Source: JACMLD01 sp963705285 (GTDB taxonomy: Bacteria; Bacteroidota; Bacteroidia; Chitinophagales; Chitinophagaceae). Taken from it: a DNA stretch of 64,000 bases. The DNA is taken from the NCBI GenBank assembly GCA_963705285.1, contig OY970066.1, forward strand, positions 3,782,001 to 3,846,000, in the 5' to 3' direction. How positions within the stretch are numbered: position 1 is the stretch's first letter; every line of letters begins with the position of its first letter. Position numbers and translations under genes: made by a program. A model generated the notes under the pieces. The model ran no database searches, had not been told where the DNA came from, and worked only from the letters and a program-made list of their open reading frames with translations. Shown in pieces: positions 1-10,301 of the stretch.

Positions 1-46
1 AATTATTCCACTGCCATCAGGCAAATTCGTGCTCAAATTTTATTGT

Positions 47-2056
47 ATGAAAATTCTGTACACAACAATCCTGATCTTTTTAACGCTTCATGTATCGGCG
101 GCGGCACCTACTGTTCCGGCCAGCAATCTTTATTTTGCCATTGTTGATGGCGGGTATTTTAATATGGGATGGACGGCCGGAAATGGTGCAAAACGCATCA
201 TCGTTTGTAAAGCAGGAAGTCCAGTAACTTTTATTCCGCAAAATGGTATAGAGTATACGGCCAATACTGCTTTTGGCAGCGGGCAGCAGCCTTTGCCGGG
301 TGAGTTCATTATTTATAACAGCGCTTTCACCAGTTTTTATGTTACCGCGTTATCGCCCGCCACGCAATATTATTTTGCGGTGTTTGAATACAATGGCAGC
401 GGCGTCACCACAGAATATCTTACCAGCAATTTTTTAACGGCCAATGCCGCCACCTCTGCCGTACCCACCGTACAGGTTAGCAATGCTGCATTTGCCAATG
501 TTACCAACAATTCTGTAAATGTAACCTGGACAAGCGGCAACGGGCAGCGTTGCCTGATTGTAGTACGCGAAGGCGCGGCAGTAAATGCAGATCCTGTAAA
601 CAGCCAGCCTTATGCAGTGAGTTCCGTTTTTGGAAGCGGCGCCACCACCGGTGCGGACAATTATACCGTGTATAGCAGCACCGGCACCAATACCAGCGTT
701 ACAGGCCTGAAAGCAGGCACCACCTACTATTTTGCTTTTTATGAGTTTAACGGTTCCGGGCAACCGCAATATAAAGTGCCGGGGTATACCACCAGTGTTA
801 CCACGCGAAGTATACCTACTGTTGCAGCATCGGCAGTAACCATAACAAAAACAGACGGAAAAGAGCTTAGCCTCAGCTGGACTAACGGCAACGGACAGCG
901 CAGGATTGTAATAGCGCGCAAAGGCGCCGATATTACCGGCGTTCCTGCAAACGGAACAAACTATACGGCCAATGGTGCTTTTGGTGCTGGTGCGCAACTG
1001 GCGCCGGGCGAATTTGTGGTGTTTAATGATAACTTCAACATTACTACCATAACCGGCCTTGATCCCGCATCGGTTTATTTCTTTAAAATATTTGAGTACG
1101 ATGGTACCGGGGTGAATACATCTTATTTAACAGCAACATTTGGCGCCGTATCTGGGTCAACGGCTGTTACACCAGCCGCTCAGGCCAGCGGTATCACGGT
1201 AAGCAATGGCACTGCCAACTCGCTCAACCTGTCTTTTGCAGCCGGCAGTGGACGTGCAAGGCTGGTAATAGCACGACAGGGAGCGCCGGTAAATGTGGTG
1301 CCGCAAGATTTTACAGTGTACAATGCCAACGGAATTTTTGGCAGCGGGCAAGACCTGGGCAATGGTAATTTTGTAGTACGAAGCGGAAGCGATGAATATG
1401 CGACCATTCAGCAGCTGCAACCTAATACGGTGTATCATTTTGCCGTGTTTGAATACAACGGGTTTAACCAACCATTGTATTTATCGCCCGCGGCAGTGTT
1501 TAGTGCCACTACATTAAGCGCATTGCCGGTAAAATTGTCGCAATGGAGCGCAACCGCCGGTACCGGTAAAGTAACACTGCAGTGGACAACCACCAGCGAA
1601 ATAAACAGCAGCCATTTTATTATTGAACGCAGTAGCGATGGTGTTCAATTTGCCACCATTGCCACAGTGCCGGCCGCCGGAAACAGCGGGGTAGCAATAC
1701 AGTACAGCAAAGAAGATACGCAGCCAACCGCAGGCAAAAACTTTTACCGGCTGAAGATGATTGACAAAGACGGATACACAGAATACTCTCCGGTGCTCAC
1801 TGTTTTAATAAACACAACAACTGGTGCGCATATATTGCGGAACCCTGTACAACAAACGCTGGAAATTGTAACTCCTGGTGTAACTAACGGAAATGATCAT
1901 TGGCAAATGGTAAATGCCGGCGGGCAGGTGATAAAAAAAGGGCGGCTGGCCACAGGTATTATGCAGGTAAGCGTAGAACAGTTGCCGAAGGGCACCTACT
2001 GGCTGCAATTGTACAACAGCAGTTCTATTAAAGTGTTGCCCTTTATTAAACTCTAA
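47..2056 (+). CDS. Fibronectin-type repeat protein with T9SS sorting domain
   Basis: Exported, probably cell-surface protein of about 669 residues. I chose the ATG at 47 over the upstream in-frame ATG at 29 because it begins a clean signal peptide (MKILYTTILIFLTLHVSAAA). Four similar modules of about 110-120 residues follow. Each has a W/F-x-x-G-N-G-x-R-R-I-I-V strand, a GSG loop and a YYFAVFEYNG ending, as in fibronectin type III-like folds. A further domain (near LPVKLSQWSA) and a C-terminal Por/T9SS sorting domain (ending KGTYWLQLYN...) suggest secretion by the type IX system and anchoring outside the cell. No catalytic motif is seen, so adhesion or glycan binding is only an inference. The gene stands alone before a strong terminator. 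Confidence 0.8.
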   Translation: MKILYTTILIFLTLHVSAAAPTVPASNLYFAIVDGGYFNMGWTAGNGAKRIIVCKAGSPVTFIPQNGIEYTANTAFGSGQQPLPGEFIIYNSAFTSFYVTALSPATQYYFAVFEYNGSGVTTEYLTSNFLTANAATSAVPTVQVSNAAFANVTNNSVNVTWTSGNGQRCLIVVREGAAVNADPVNSQPYAVSSVFGSGATTGADNYTVYSSTGTNTSVTGLKAGTTYYFAFYEFNGSGQPQYKVPGYTTSVTTRSIPTVAASAVTITKTDGKELSLSWTNGNGQRRIVIARKGADITGVPANGTNYTANGAFGAGAQLAPGEFVVFNDNFNITTITGLDPASVYFFKIFEYDGTGVNTSYLTATFGAVSGSTAVTPAAQASGITVSNGTANSLNLSFAAGSGRARLVIARQGAPVNVVPQDFTVYNANGIFGSGQDLGNGNFVVRSGSDEYATIQQLQPNTVYHFAVFEYNGFNQPLYLSPAAVFSATTLSALPVKLSQWSATAGTGKVTLQWTTTSEINSSHFIIERSSDGVQFATIATVPAAGNSGVAIQYSKEDTQPTAGKNFYRLKMIDKDGYTEYSPVLTVLINTTTGAHILRNPVQQTLEIVTPGVTNGNDHWQMVNAGGQVIKKGRLATGIMQVSVEQLPKGTYWLQLYNSSSIKVLPFIKL

Positions 2057-2073
2057 ATTTTTTTGCTGAATAC

Positions 2074-2136
2074 AGAAGCCGGTTTTTCATGTTGGTGGAA
2101 TAAGACCTCCGCAGTTGAAAAACCGGCTTCTTTTTT
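2074..2136. terminator. Bidirectional hairpin between convergent genes
   Basis: AGAAGCCGGTTTTTCA (2074-2089) pairs with TGAAAAACCGGCTTCT (2116-2131), a 16-base perfect stem with a 26-base loop, followed by a T run. It lies between the T9SS protein and the convergent DUF1398 gene and could serve both. Confidence 0.8.
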
Positions 2137-2182
2137 AGACTTTGTAAAAGTAAGTTGAATTGGTGCCTGGTAGCCGCATGTA

Positions 2183-2578
2183 TTATACTGCCGGTATTTT
2201 TTCAGATAATACTTCCTGTTCCGTAGCATCATAATAAGTGCAGGTCATTGCTGTTGTATCGGTAATCCATTTTTGTACCCCGGCTGCACCCGCATCTTTA
2301 CAAAAAGTCATATAGTCTGTTTGTCCCTGTTGGTGAATCTTTAATCGCGCTGCAAATTGTTGTTGGTTAGCAGTTGGGGCAACTGGTATTGGTGCATACA
2401 CTGCATCCGTTGCGGGTTGGTGGTTGCCAACGCCGTAATAAACGGTATGGCCATCACTCACATAAGTTTCATACCGTACAACGCCGAGTTCTATCAGCCT
2501 TTGAACATATCTGGGAAAATCAGCACCGCTTTTTACAATAGACCGATGGGCGTATTTAATGTCATCTATGGTAAACAT
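2183..2578 (-). CDS. DUF1398 family protein
   Basis: Small cytoplasmic protein of 131 residues resembling the DUF1398 family (E. coli YbcV-like), whose function is unknown. The N-terminal segment (MFTIDDIKYAHRSIVKSG) and the middle (GVVRYETYVSDGHTVYYG) match what I remember of the family, and the length is normal for it. No signal peptide or membrane segment is present. It is transcribed away from the PUL and shares a divergent 197-base upstream region with the first fucosidase gene, so co-regulation is possible but not shown. Confidence 0.75.
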   Translation of the reverse strand: MFTIDDIKYAHRSIVKSGADFPRYVQRLIELGVVRYETYVSDGHTVYYGVGNHQPATDAVYAPIPVAPTANQQQFAARLKIHQQGQTDYMTFCKDAGAAGVQKWITDTTAMTCTYYDATEQEVLSEKIPAV

Positions 2579-2743
2579 GTCAATAAGTTAATAGCGTCAA
2601 ATCTATTGTTTGTGTATGAAAAAAACAAATAGGGTTCACAATCATCCAGACAATAGTCTAATTACCTTTTAAATTTTATAATCTTTAATCTGACCTGCTG
2701 AAGCAATAATCGCGCAGCGTATTTATTACTAGGTTAATTGCTC

Positions 2744-2751
2744 TATTTTTG
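2744..2751 (+). promoter_or_regulatory. Bacteroidota -7 element before first GH29 gene
   Basis: TATTTTTG matches the Bacteroidetes -7 consensus TAnnTTTG and lies 24 bases before the ATG at 2776. I found no well-placed -33 TTG, so the call rests on the -7 box alone. Confidence 0.45.
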
Positions 2752-2775
2752 TTACTTACACTAAAACCAACTGCA

Positions 2776-4245
2776 ATGAGCCAACTGCGTTTCACAAAAT
2801 GTTGCTACCCAATATTTTTAATGTCCTGCTTCTGCTTGATGTTATCTTATCCCGTGTACTTGCCTGCGCAGGGCAATCTGCACCAGCAATCTGCACAATA
2901 CGAATGGCCTACAGATCCCCTGGTAAAAGAAAAGTTGGAACAGTGGCGCGATCAAAAGTTTGGAATGATCATTCATTATGGTTTATACGCCGTGCCGGGC
3001 ATGATAGAATCCTGGGCGCTGTGTTCAGAAGACTGGATTACCCGCGACAGCACCAGTGATTATGGCGATTTTAAAAAATGGTATTGGGGACTAAAGAAAG
3101 ATTTCAATCCTGTTAATTTCAACCCGGAGCAATGGGCCACAGCAGCAAAAGACGCCGGCATGAAGTATGTGGTGTTTACCACCAAACACCACGATGGTTT
3201 TTGTATGTTCGATACCAAACAGACTGACTTTAAAATTACCAACGGGCCATTTGCCAATAATGCAAAGGCCAACGTAGCCAAATATGTTTTTGATGCATTC
3301 AGGAACCAGGGTTTTATGATTGGAGCGTATTTTTCAAAACCCGACTGGCATACTGAGAACTATTGGTGGCCTATGTATGCCACTCCCGACAGAAACGTGA
3401 ACTATGATATCAGAAAATTTCCGTGGCGCTGGAACAAATTCAAACAGTTTACCTATAACCAGATTGAAGAGCTGATGACAGACTACGGAAAGATGGACAT
3501 ACTATGGCTGGATGGTGGTTGGGTACGGCCTCTGGAAACGGTCACCGATGAAGTGCGCGCCTGGGGTGCCGCTATACCTGAATGGAGCCAGGATATTGAT
3601 ATGCCTGCAATTGCAGGCATGGCCCGCAAGGCGCAGCCCGGCCTGCTGATTGTAGACAGAACCGTGCATGGCCCTTATGAAAATTACCAAACGCCCGAAC
3701 AAACCATTCCAAAAGATAAACAGGATCATCCGTGGGAGAGCTGCATTACCCTGGGCAATGCATGGGGATATGTACCTAACGAAAAGTTGAAATCTACTAA
3801 CACTGTTATTCATCAGCTTATTGAAGTGGTGGCAAAAGGTGGTAGCCTCTTGCTGGGCATTGGGCCAAAGCCGGATGGAACACTGCAGGAAGAAGAAATT
3901 ACCAGACTAAAAGAGATAGGTAATTGGATGACTGTAAATGGAAGTGCCATTTATAATACAAGAACAACAGGAAAGTATGTAGACGGTAACATTTATTTTA
4001 CTCAATCAAAAGATTCCACCACTTTGTATGCGCTTGCCCGCCTCCCGGATGGTCAACCCGTTCCTGCGCAGCTTGAATGGTCGGGCAATTTACCGCGCAA
4101 AGGCAGCAAAATAAAATTGTTACAGACAGGTGCCAATGTAAAATGGGTGCTGGATGGAGAAAAAGTAAAAGTGTTTGTGCCTGCATCTTTACTAAAAACA
4201 AAGAGTAACTTGCCGGCCCTGGCATTTTCTTTTAGTACCAGATAA
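2776..4245 (+). CDS. GH29 alpha-L-fucosidase
   Basis: Hydrolyses terminal alpha-L-fucose with retention of configuration. The start is the ATG at 2776, not the upstream in-frame TTG at 2749 that overlaps the promoter. A hydrophobic N-terminus (about residues 10-32) is a signal peptide, so the enzyme is probably periplasmic or surface-bound. GH29 signatures are KFGMIIHYG (61-69), KHHDGF (137-142) and ILWLDGGW, whose Asp at about 246 is the expected nucleophile. Length (489 residues) is normal for the catalytic domain plus a short beta-sandwich tail. It is the first gene of a same-strand run GH29-GH29-GH3-GH92. Fine substrate (alpha-1,2, 1,3/4 or 1,6 linkage) cannot be read from the sequence. 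Confidence 0.92.
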   Translation: MSQLRFTKCCYPIFLMSCFCLMLSYPVYLPAQGNLHQQSAQYEWPTDPLVKEKLEQWRDQKFGMIIHYGLYAVPGMIESWALCSEDWITRDSTSDYGDFKKWYWGLKKDFNPVNFNPEQWATAAKDAGMKYVVFTTKHHDGFCMFDTKQTDFKITNGPFANNAKANVAKYVFDAFRNQGFMIGAYFSKPDWHTENYWWPMYATPDRNVNYDIRKFPWRWNKFKQFTYNQIEELMTDYGKMDILWLDGGWVRPLETVTDEVRAWGAAIPEWSQDIDMPAIAGMARKAQPGLLIVDRTVHGPYENYQTPEQTIPKDKQDHPWESCITLGNAWGYVPNEKLKSTNTVIHQLIEVVAKGGSLLLGIGPKPDGTLQEEEITRLKEIGNWMTVNGSAIYNTRTTGKYVDGNIYFTQSKDSTTLYALARLPDGQPVPAQLEWSGNLPRKGSKIKLLQTGANVKWVLDGEKVKVFVPASLLKTKSNLPALAFSFSTR

Positions 4246-4298
4246 TAACAAAGCAACTGCCGGAATATAAAACCTAATTGCTAAATATATCTGCAGAC

Positions 4299-5753
4299 AT
4301 GACATACAAACTGGGTTTATTATTGGCCGTAAACATGGTAGTTTCAACTGTAAGTGGCCAGGTGAAAAAGGTTGCCGCGCCAAAACCATTGTTACCCGTT
4401 CCTACTGCTGCGCAACTGGCATGGCATAAAATGGAGACCAATGCATTTATCCATTTTACCACCAATACATTTACCGGGCTTGAATGGGGTAATGGCGACG
4501 AAAAAGAATCCGTTTTTAATCCCACTGCAGTAGATGCAGGCCAGTGGGCACGCACACTCAAGGAAACAGGTTTTAAAACCATGATCCTTACCTGTAAACA
4601 CCACGATGGTTTCTGTTTATGGCCGAGTAAGTATACCAGTCACTCCGTTAAAAACAGTCCTTATAAAAACGGCAAAGGAGATATTGTGAAAGAAGCCAGC
4701 GATGCCTGCAAAAAATACGGGTTGAAGTTCGGGGTGTATTTATCGCCGTGGGATCGTAACCAGGCCACTTATGGCAAGCCGGAATACCTGACTTATTACC
4801 GTAACCAGCTAAAAGAATTATTTACCCAATATGGGCCCGTCGTAGAGATGTGGTTTGATGGCGCCAATGGCGGCAGTGGTTATTATGGCGGTGCCAATGA
4901 AACAAGAAAAATAAACGGCGCCACGTATTACGAGTGGCCGAAGACGTTAGCCCTGGTAAGAAGCATGCAGCCCAACGTTGTTTTTTTTAGTGATGCAGGG
5001 CCCGGTGTACGCTGGGTAGGTAATGAAAGCGGTCTTGCCGGCGAAACAAACTGGAACACTATTACTGCCGACACGCTCTTTGCAGGCAAAGCAGGTATTG
5101 AGAAACTGCTCAATACTGGCTCGCCCGATGGAAAACAATGGATACCGGCCGAAGTGGATGTATCGATACGGCCGGGATGGTTTTACCATGCGGCAGAAGA
5201 TGAAAAAGTAAAAACACCGGAACGTTTGTTTGAGATATACCTAACTTCAGTGGGCCGCGGTTCTACCTTGCTGTTAAATATTCCTCCCGATAAACGCGGA
5301 CTGTTTAATGAAATTGATGTGCAGTCGCTTCAGGGTTTCCGGCAGCTGCTCAACAAAACTTTTGCAGACAACCTGGCCAAAGCGTCGCCGGTTGTTGCCA
5401 GCAGTTACCGCGGAAAATCCGCTGCCTTTGCGCCCTCCAATGTAACTGATACTAAAGAGAACACCTATTGGGCAACAGACGATGGCGTTACCACCGGTTC
5501 GCTTCAGATCAACCTGGGTAAAGCATCCATTGTACAATACATCACACTGCAGGAATACATTCAGCTGGGCCAGCGGGTTTCTTCTTTTACCGCAGAGGTT
5601 TGGAAAGACAATGCCTGGCAGCAGGTAGCCGCCGCCACCACCATTGGCTATAAAAGAATCCTGAAGATTGCACCGGTTGAAACCAGCAAGGTGCGCATCA
5701 ATATAACCGGTGCAAAGGCATGCCCTGTCATTAGTAATGTAGAAATTTATTAA
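4299..5753 (+). CDS. GH29 alpha-L-fucosidase with C-terminal discoidin-like domain
   Basis: Second fucosidase of the run, 484 residues from the ATG at 4299; an in-frame TTG lies at 4278. A signal peptide (MTYKLGLLLAVNMVVSTVSG) precedes the catalytic domain, with CKHHDGFCLW (99-108) and VEMWFDGANGG, where Asp about 187 is the likely nucleophile. From about residue 350 the sequence (SSYRGKSAAFAPSNVTDTKE, then YWATDD) reads as an F5/8 type C (discoidin) carbohydrate-binding module. This is the common plant-type and Bacteroides subfamily layout, often active on alpha-1,3/1,4-linked fucose; that specificity is inferred. The next gene starts 4 bases after its stop, so the two are surely co-transcribed. 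Confidence 0.92.
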   Translation: MTYKLGLLLAVNMVVSTVSGQVKKVAAPKPLLPVPTAAQLAWHKMETNAFIHFTTNTFTGLEWGNGDEKESVFNPTAVDAGQWARTLKETGFKTMILTCKHHDGFCLWPSKYTSHSVKNSPYKNGKGDIVKEASDACKKYGLKFGVYLSPWDRNQATYGKPEYLTYYRNQLKELFTQYGPVVEMWFDGANGGSGYYGGANETRKINGATYYEWPKTLALVRSMQPNVVFFSDAGPGVRWVGNESGLAGETNWNTITADTLFAGKAGIEKLLNTGSPDGKQWIPAEVDVSIRPGWFYHAAEDEKVKTPERLFEIYLTSVGRGSTLLLNIPPDKRGLFNEIDVQSLQGFRQLLNKTFADNLAKASPVVASSYRGKSAAFAPSNVTDTKENTYWATDDGVTTGSLQINLGKASIVQYITLQEYIQLGQRVSSFTAEVWKDNAWQQVAAATTIGYKRILKIAPVETSKVRINITGAKACPVISNVEIY

Positions 5754-5757
5754 ACCC

Positions 5758-7935
5758 ATGAGGTGTTTTCTTTTTTCCGTGTTCTTGATTTTTCATGTTG
5801 TATCATGGGCCCAGAACGATATGCCTGCATTCCGCAATGCACAACAACCCTTACAGGCAAGGGTAAATGATTTGTTGAAGCAACTTACACTGGCAGAAAA
5901 AATTTCATTGCTCGGTTACAACAGCAAGCCGGTAGACAGACTGGGCATACCCGCTTATAATTGGTGGAACGAGGCCTTACACGGCGTTGCCAGGGCAGGC
6001 CGCGCCACTGTTTTTCCGCAGGCAATAGGCATGGCAGCCAGTTTTAATGATGCTTTGTTATTAGAAGAGGCCACGGTCATTTCTACCGAGGCCCGCGCCA
6101 AATACAATCTCTCGTTGGCGCAGGATAGAAGATTGCAATACATGGGCTTGACATTCTGGAGCCCCAACATCAATATCTTTCGTGATCCCCGCTGGGGGCG
6201 CGGACAGGAAACCTACGGAGAAGATCCTTTTCTTACCGCTGCTATGGGTACGGCTTTTATACAGGGATTGCAGGGTACGCATGCCCGTTATCTTAAAACA
6301 TCCGCTTCGGCCAAACACTTTGCGGTGCATAGCGGGCCCGAGGCCGGCAGGCACACCTTTAACGCCATAGTGGATGAAAAAGATTTGCGCGAAACTTATT
6401 TGTACGCTTTTAAAAAGTTGGTGGATGCAGGAGTGGAATCAGTGATGTGCGCTTATAACCGCGTTAATGGCGAACCCTGCTGTACCGGTCAAACATTGTT
6501 GCAGTCTATCCTGCGCAACGAATGGCATTTCCGCGGACATGTGGTAACAGATTGCGGTGCACTGGATGATATATTTCTTCGGCATAAAGTAGTTGCGACC
6601 GGCGTGCAAACTGCTGCAGCTGCCATCAAAGCCGGAGTTAGTTTGGATTGCAGCAACGTGCTGCAACGTGATGTAATGAGCGCCATCGATCAAAAATTAT
6701 TAACTGTTGCAGAAGTAGACAGCGCGCTGGCCAGTATATTGAGAACACAGTTTCGCCTGGGCTTTTATGATGATGCAGCCAGCAACCCGTATAGCAAATA
6801 TGGTGCAGACAGTATTGCCAATGATTATCATATTAGACTGGCCAGAAAAGCAGCGCAGCAATCAATGGTGTTATTGAAAAATAGCCGTGCACCGGGCCAC
6901 GATAAAAATATTTTGCCCCTAAATAAAAAAGAGTATGGTGCTATTATGGTTGTGGGCGCCAATGCCGCTTCGCTGGATGCGCTGATGGGCAATTATCATG
7001 GTGTAAGTAATAAGTCGGTGAATTTTGTAGAAGGCATTACAGCTGCTGTGGATGCAGGTACGCGTGTTGAATACGACCTGGGTTGCGATTATACAGACAC
7101 CGTGCATTTTGGGGGTACGTGGGCTGCAGGCAATGCAGATATTACTGTAGCCGTGCTGGGCCTTAACCCGGTGTATGAAGGCGAAGAAGGCGATGCATTT
7201 CTTGCCGCTGGTGGCGGCGATCGCAACAACCTGCAACTGCCCGCCAGCCATATTGCTTACATGAAAGCCCTGCGTAAAGGAAATAAAAAACCCATTATAG
7301 CAGTCATTACTGCCGGTAGTGCCGTAGATATATCCGCCATTGAACCCTATGCTGATGCAATTGTATTGGCGTGGTACCCCGGCGAACAGGGTGGCAATGC
7401 CCTGGCAGATATATTGTTTGGCGATGTGTCACCTGCAGGGCGGTTACCGGTTACTTTTTACAATTCGGTGGCTGATTTACCGCCGTATGATAATTATGAA
7501 GCAAAGGGCCATACTTATCGTTATTACGGAGGGAGTGTGCAATACCCCTTCGGATTTGGATTAAGCTACAGCACGTTCAATTACGAGTGGAGCAAAATGC
7601 CGGTGCTGTCTTCAGCAAAAAACGACAGCATCGTATTTGCGTTGAAAATTAATAATACAGGTAGTTATGATGCTGACGAAGTGGCGCAGGTGTATGTAAA
7701 ATATCCCACTGGAGAGCGCATGCCGCTGAAAGAACTAAAAGCATTCAGGCGGGTACATATACTAAAAGGCGGATCTGCCGTGGTTGATTTCAGTATCCCT
7801 GTAAAAGAACTGCAAAAATGGGACATTGCAACCCACCAATGGAAATTATACAAAGGCAGTTATATCGTTGTAATAGGGGCAGATGCCCGGCAGGAAAAAT
7901 TAAGCGCTGCGGTATTGTTGGGCGGTAAGAAATAA
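5758..7935 (+). CDS. GH3 beta-glycosidase (xylosidase/glucosidase-like)
   Basis: Exported retaining beta-glycosidase of 725 residues with a signal peptide ending near WAQ (18). The two-domain GH3 core is clear: RLGIPAYNWWNEALHGVARA (61-80), the KHF pair (186-188) and VVTDCGAL, with the nucleophile Asp at about 265. The second alpha/beta domain runs from about residue 370 to 600 and the fibronectin-like C-terminal domain from about 625. WWNEALHGVAR with TDCGAL is typical of the xylosidase/arabinosidase-like group, so beta-xylose is a possible substrate, but glucose or GlcNAc release cannot be excluded. It begins 4 bases after the second fucosidase and is probably translationally coupled to it. 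Confidence 0.9.
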   Translation: MRCFLFSVFLIFHVVSWAQNDMPAFRNAQQPLQARVNDLLKQLTLAEKISLLGYNSKPVDRLGIPAYNWWNEALHGVARAGRATVFPQAIGMAASFNDALLLEEATVISTEARAKYNLSLAQDRRLQYMGLTFWSPNINIFRDPRWGRGQETYGEDPFLTAAMGTAFIQGLQGTHARYLKTSASAKHFAVHSGPEAGRHTFNAIVDEKDLRETYLYAFKKLVDAGVESVMCAYNRVNGEPCCTGQTLLQSILRNEWHFRGHVVTDCGALDDIFLRHKVVATGVQTAAAAIKAGVSLDCSNVLQRDVMSAIDQKLLTVAEVDSALASILRTQFRLGFYDDAASNPYSKYGADSIANDYHIRLARKAAQQSMVLLKNSRAPGHDKNILPLNKKEYGAIMVVGANAASLDALMGNYHGVSNKSVNFVEGITAAVDAGTRVEYDLGCDYTDTVHFGGTWAAGNADITVAVLGLNPVYEGEEGDAFLAAGGGDRNNLQLPASHIAYMKALRKGNKKPIIAVITAGSAVDISAIEPYADAIVLAWYPGEQGGNALADILFGDVSPAGRLPVTFYNSVADLPPYDNYEAKGHTYRYYGGSVQYPFGFGLSYSTFNYEWSKMPVLSSAKNDSIVFALKINNTGSYDADEVAQVYVKYPTGERMPLKELKAFRRVHILKGGSAVVDFSIPVKELQKWDIATHQWKLYKGSYIVVIGADARQEKLSAAVLLGGKK

Positions 7936-8024
7936 GTTGTGTTGAATTAGGTGTTGAATGTTGAATTTGAGTAGCGGGATTTATTAAAGACTACCGGCAC
8001 CCTGAACAAAATTAATTTGAGTAT

Positions 8025-10301
8025 ATGTTGTATAAAAAGAAACTGTGCTGGCAGCTGGTGACAATGTTATTGTTTTCGGGCAAGATGTTTGGCGGTGTGC
8101 ATATAGATTCTGTTCCTTCTTTTACGCAGTATGTAGATCCTTTTATTGGCACGGGTTTTCATGGGCATGTGTTTTTAGGAGCTAATGTTCCTTTCGGTGC
8201 AGTGCAGCTGGGCCCGGTAAATTTATCGGAGGGTTGGGATTGGTGTTCGGGTTATCACTATTCAGATTCCACCATTACAGGTTTTTCGCATACCCATCTC
8301 AGTGGTACGGGCATTGGAGATTTGGGCGATGTATTGCTGATGCCTACCACCGGCGATATTATTTTAGGAAAAGGAACATTGAAACAACCTTTGTTGGGTA
8401 ATACCTCATTGTTTTCGCACAAAGAAGAAACAGCCAGGCCAGGTTATTACAGTGTGCAACTCAAACGTTACAACATACAGGCAGCATTAACTGCCAGCAC
8501 GCGGGTGGGTTTTCACCGCTATACCTTTCCCGCATCAGAATCGGCACATATTATTGTAGACCTGGTGCAGGGTATTGGCTGGGATCGGCCGGTGGATACT
8601 TATATAAAACAACTCAACGATTCAACCATTGGCGGTTATCGTTTTTCAAGAGGCTGGGCCGCAGACCAGCGCATTTATTTCACCGCTGTATTTTCAAAAC
8701 CGTTCAAATCTTTATTGCTGTACAAAAATAAAACATCGCAGGCCGGTAAGGTGTTGATGGGCGACAGTAGCAGGGCGGTGGCTAATTTTTCTACCACTGC
8801 CGGCGAATCTATACACGTGAAAGTGGGCATCTCTCCTGTAAGTATAGAAAATGCATTGGAGAATATTAATACCGAAATACCCCATTGGAATTTTGATGCC
8901 GTACGTGCCGCAGCCGATGCCGCCTGGAACAATGAACTGGCCAAAGTAGCTATTACTACTGCTGATGCGGCGCGTAAACGTATTTTTTATACCGCGCTTT
9001 TTCATACCATGATAGCGCCATCCGTTTTCAATGATACTAACGGTGATTATTATGGTACAGACAAACAGGTGCATCGCAAAGCACCGTTTACCAACCTCAC
9101 CACCTTTTCTTTGTGGGATATCTATCGCGCAGCAGCACCGCTGTACAGCGTTCTTCACCCTGAAAAAGTAAGTGATGTTATCAATTCTATGCTGGCCATT
9201 TACCAGCAACAGGGCCGGTTGCCTGTTTGGCATCTAATGGGCAATGAAACCAATACCATGCCCGGCAACAGCGCCACGCAACCGGTAGCAGATGCTTACC
9301 AGAAAGGCATTCGCGGGTATGATACCGCGCTGGCTTTTGAAGCGGTAAAGCAAACTGCCATGCTAGATGTACGCGGCCTTCAGTATGTAAAGAAATATGG
9401 TTTTATACCCGCAGACAGTATGGTAGAATCTGTGGCCATGGGACTGGAGTATGCCATTGCAGATGCATGTATTGCGCAAATGGCCAGGCGTATGGGCAAG
9501 GCCGAAGACGCCGCGTATTTTAGCAAACGAAGTAATTATTACAAAAATTATTTTGATACTACCATACATTTTGCGCGCGGCAGGGTGGCCGATAACAAGT
9601 GGCGTGAGCCTTTTAGTCCGTTTGTGGCACAACATATGAAAGATGATTTTTGCGAAGGCAATGCATGGCAATACACTTTTTTGGTTCCGCAAGATGTGGA
9701 GGGGTTAATACAGTTACTGGGAGGGGAGAAGCGGTTTACCTCAAAACTGGATTCATTGTTTACGCAAAAAGGTGAAATGGGTAAGGAAGCATCGGCCGAT
9801 ATTACCGGGTTGATTGGTCAGTATGCACATGGCAATGAACCCGGCCATCATATTGCCTATCTCTATACGTTTGCCGGCCAGCCTGGTAAAACCGCCAGTA
9901 AGATTCGGTATATACTCGACAGTTTGTATGCAGACAACCCCGCGGGTATTTGTGGCAATGAAGATGTAGGTCAAATGTCTGCCTGGTATATCTGGAGTGC
10001 GATGGGCATGTATCCGGTTCATCCGGCCAATGGTGTATATGTTTTTGGCAGCCCGGTGATAGATGATGCACTAATCAGACTGCCTGGTGACAAAACTTTT
10101 CATATAGCTGTAAAAAATAACAGCGCCGTCAATAAATATATACAGCGGATACAATTGAACAGCCGGCCATATAGCAAATCGTATCTTCTGCACCGCGATA
10201 TCATGGCTGGGGGCGATCTCATTATTGAAATGGGCGCAAAAGCTTCAAAAACCTGGGGCATATTACCCGCAAACAGGCCTTACTCCATAGCCAAAGAATA
10301 A
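8025..10301 (+). CDS. GH92 family alpha-1,2-mannosidase
   Basis: Calcium-dependent inverting exo-alpha-mannosidase, 758 residues, with an N-terminal export signal ending near FGG. GH92 hallmarks run through the protein: FTQYVDPFIGTG (33-44), GFSHTHLSGTG, TFSLWDIYRAAAPLY, HLMGNETNTMPG, DFCEGNAWQYTFLVPQDVEG and the catalytic HGNEPGHHIAYLY motif with the general-base Glu. GH92 enzymes in PULs trim alpha-mannose from N-glycans or yeast mannan. Together with three fucosidases this points to a fucosylated mannose-rich glycan. A short repeat (TGTTGAA units) lies in the 89-base gap after the GH3 gene; no terminator is visible there, so the gene is probably in the same operon. Confidence 0.93.
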   Translation: MLYKKKLCWQLVTMLLFSGKMFGGVHIDSVPSFTQYVDPFIGTGFHGHVFLGANVPFGAVQLGPVNLSEGWDWCSGYHYSDSTITGFSHTHLSGTGIGDLGDVLLMPTTGDIILGKGTLKQPLLGNTSLFSHKEETARPGYYSVQLKRYNIQAALTASTRVGFHRYTFPASESAHIIVDLVQGIGWDRPVDTYIKQLNDSTIGGYRFSRGWAADQRIYFTAVFSKPFKSLLLYKNKTSQAGKVLMGDSSRAVANFSTTAGESIHVKVGISPVSIENALENINTEIPHWNFDAVRAAADAAWNNELAKVAITTADAARKRIFYTALFHTMIAPSVFNDTNGDYYGTDKQVHRKAPFTNLTTFSLWDIYRAAAPLYSVLHPEKVSDVINSMLAIYQQQGRLPVWHLMGNETNTMPGNSATQPVADAYQKGIRGYDTALAFEAVKQTAMLDVRGLQYVKKYGFIPADSMVESVAMGLEYAIADACIAQMARRMGKAEDAAYFSKRSNYYKNYFDTTIHFARGRVADNKWREPFSPFVAQHMKDDFCEGNAWQYTFLVPQDVEGLIQLLGGEKRFTSKLDSLFTQKGEMGKEASADITGLIGQYAHGNEPGHHIAYLYTFAGQPGKTASKIRYILDSLYADNPAGICGNEDVGQMSAWYIWSAMGMYPVHPANGVYVFGSPVIDDALIRLPGDKTFHIAVKNNSAVNKYIQRIQLNSRPYSKSYLLHRDIMAGGDLIIEMGAKASKTWGILPANRPYSIAKE

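Noticed and set aside
2357..2632. Open frame of 91 codons opposite the DUF1398 gene
   Set aside because: Antisense shadow of a recognisable gene; no signal peptide, motif or start context.
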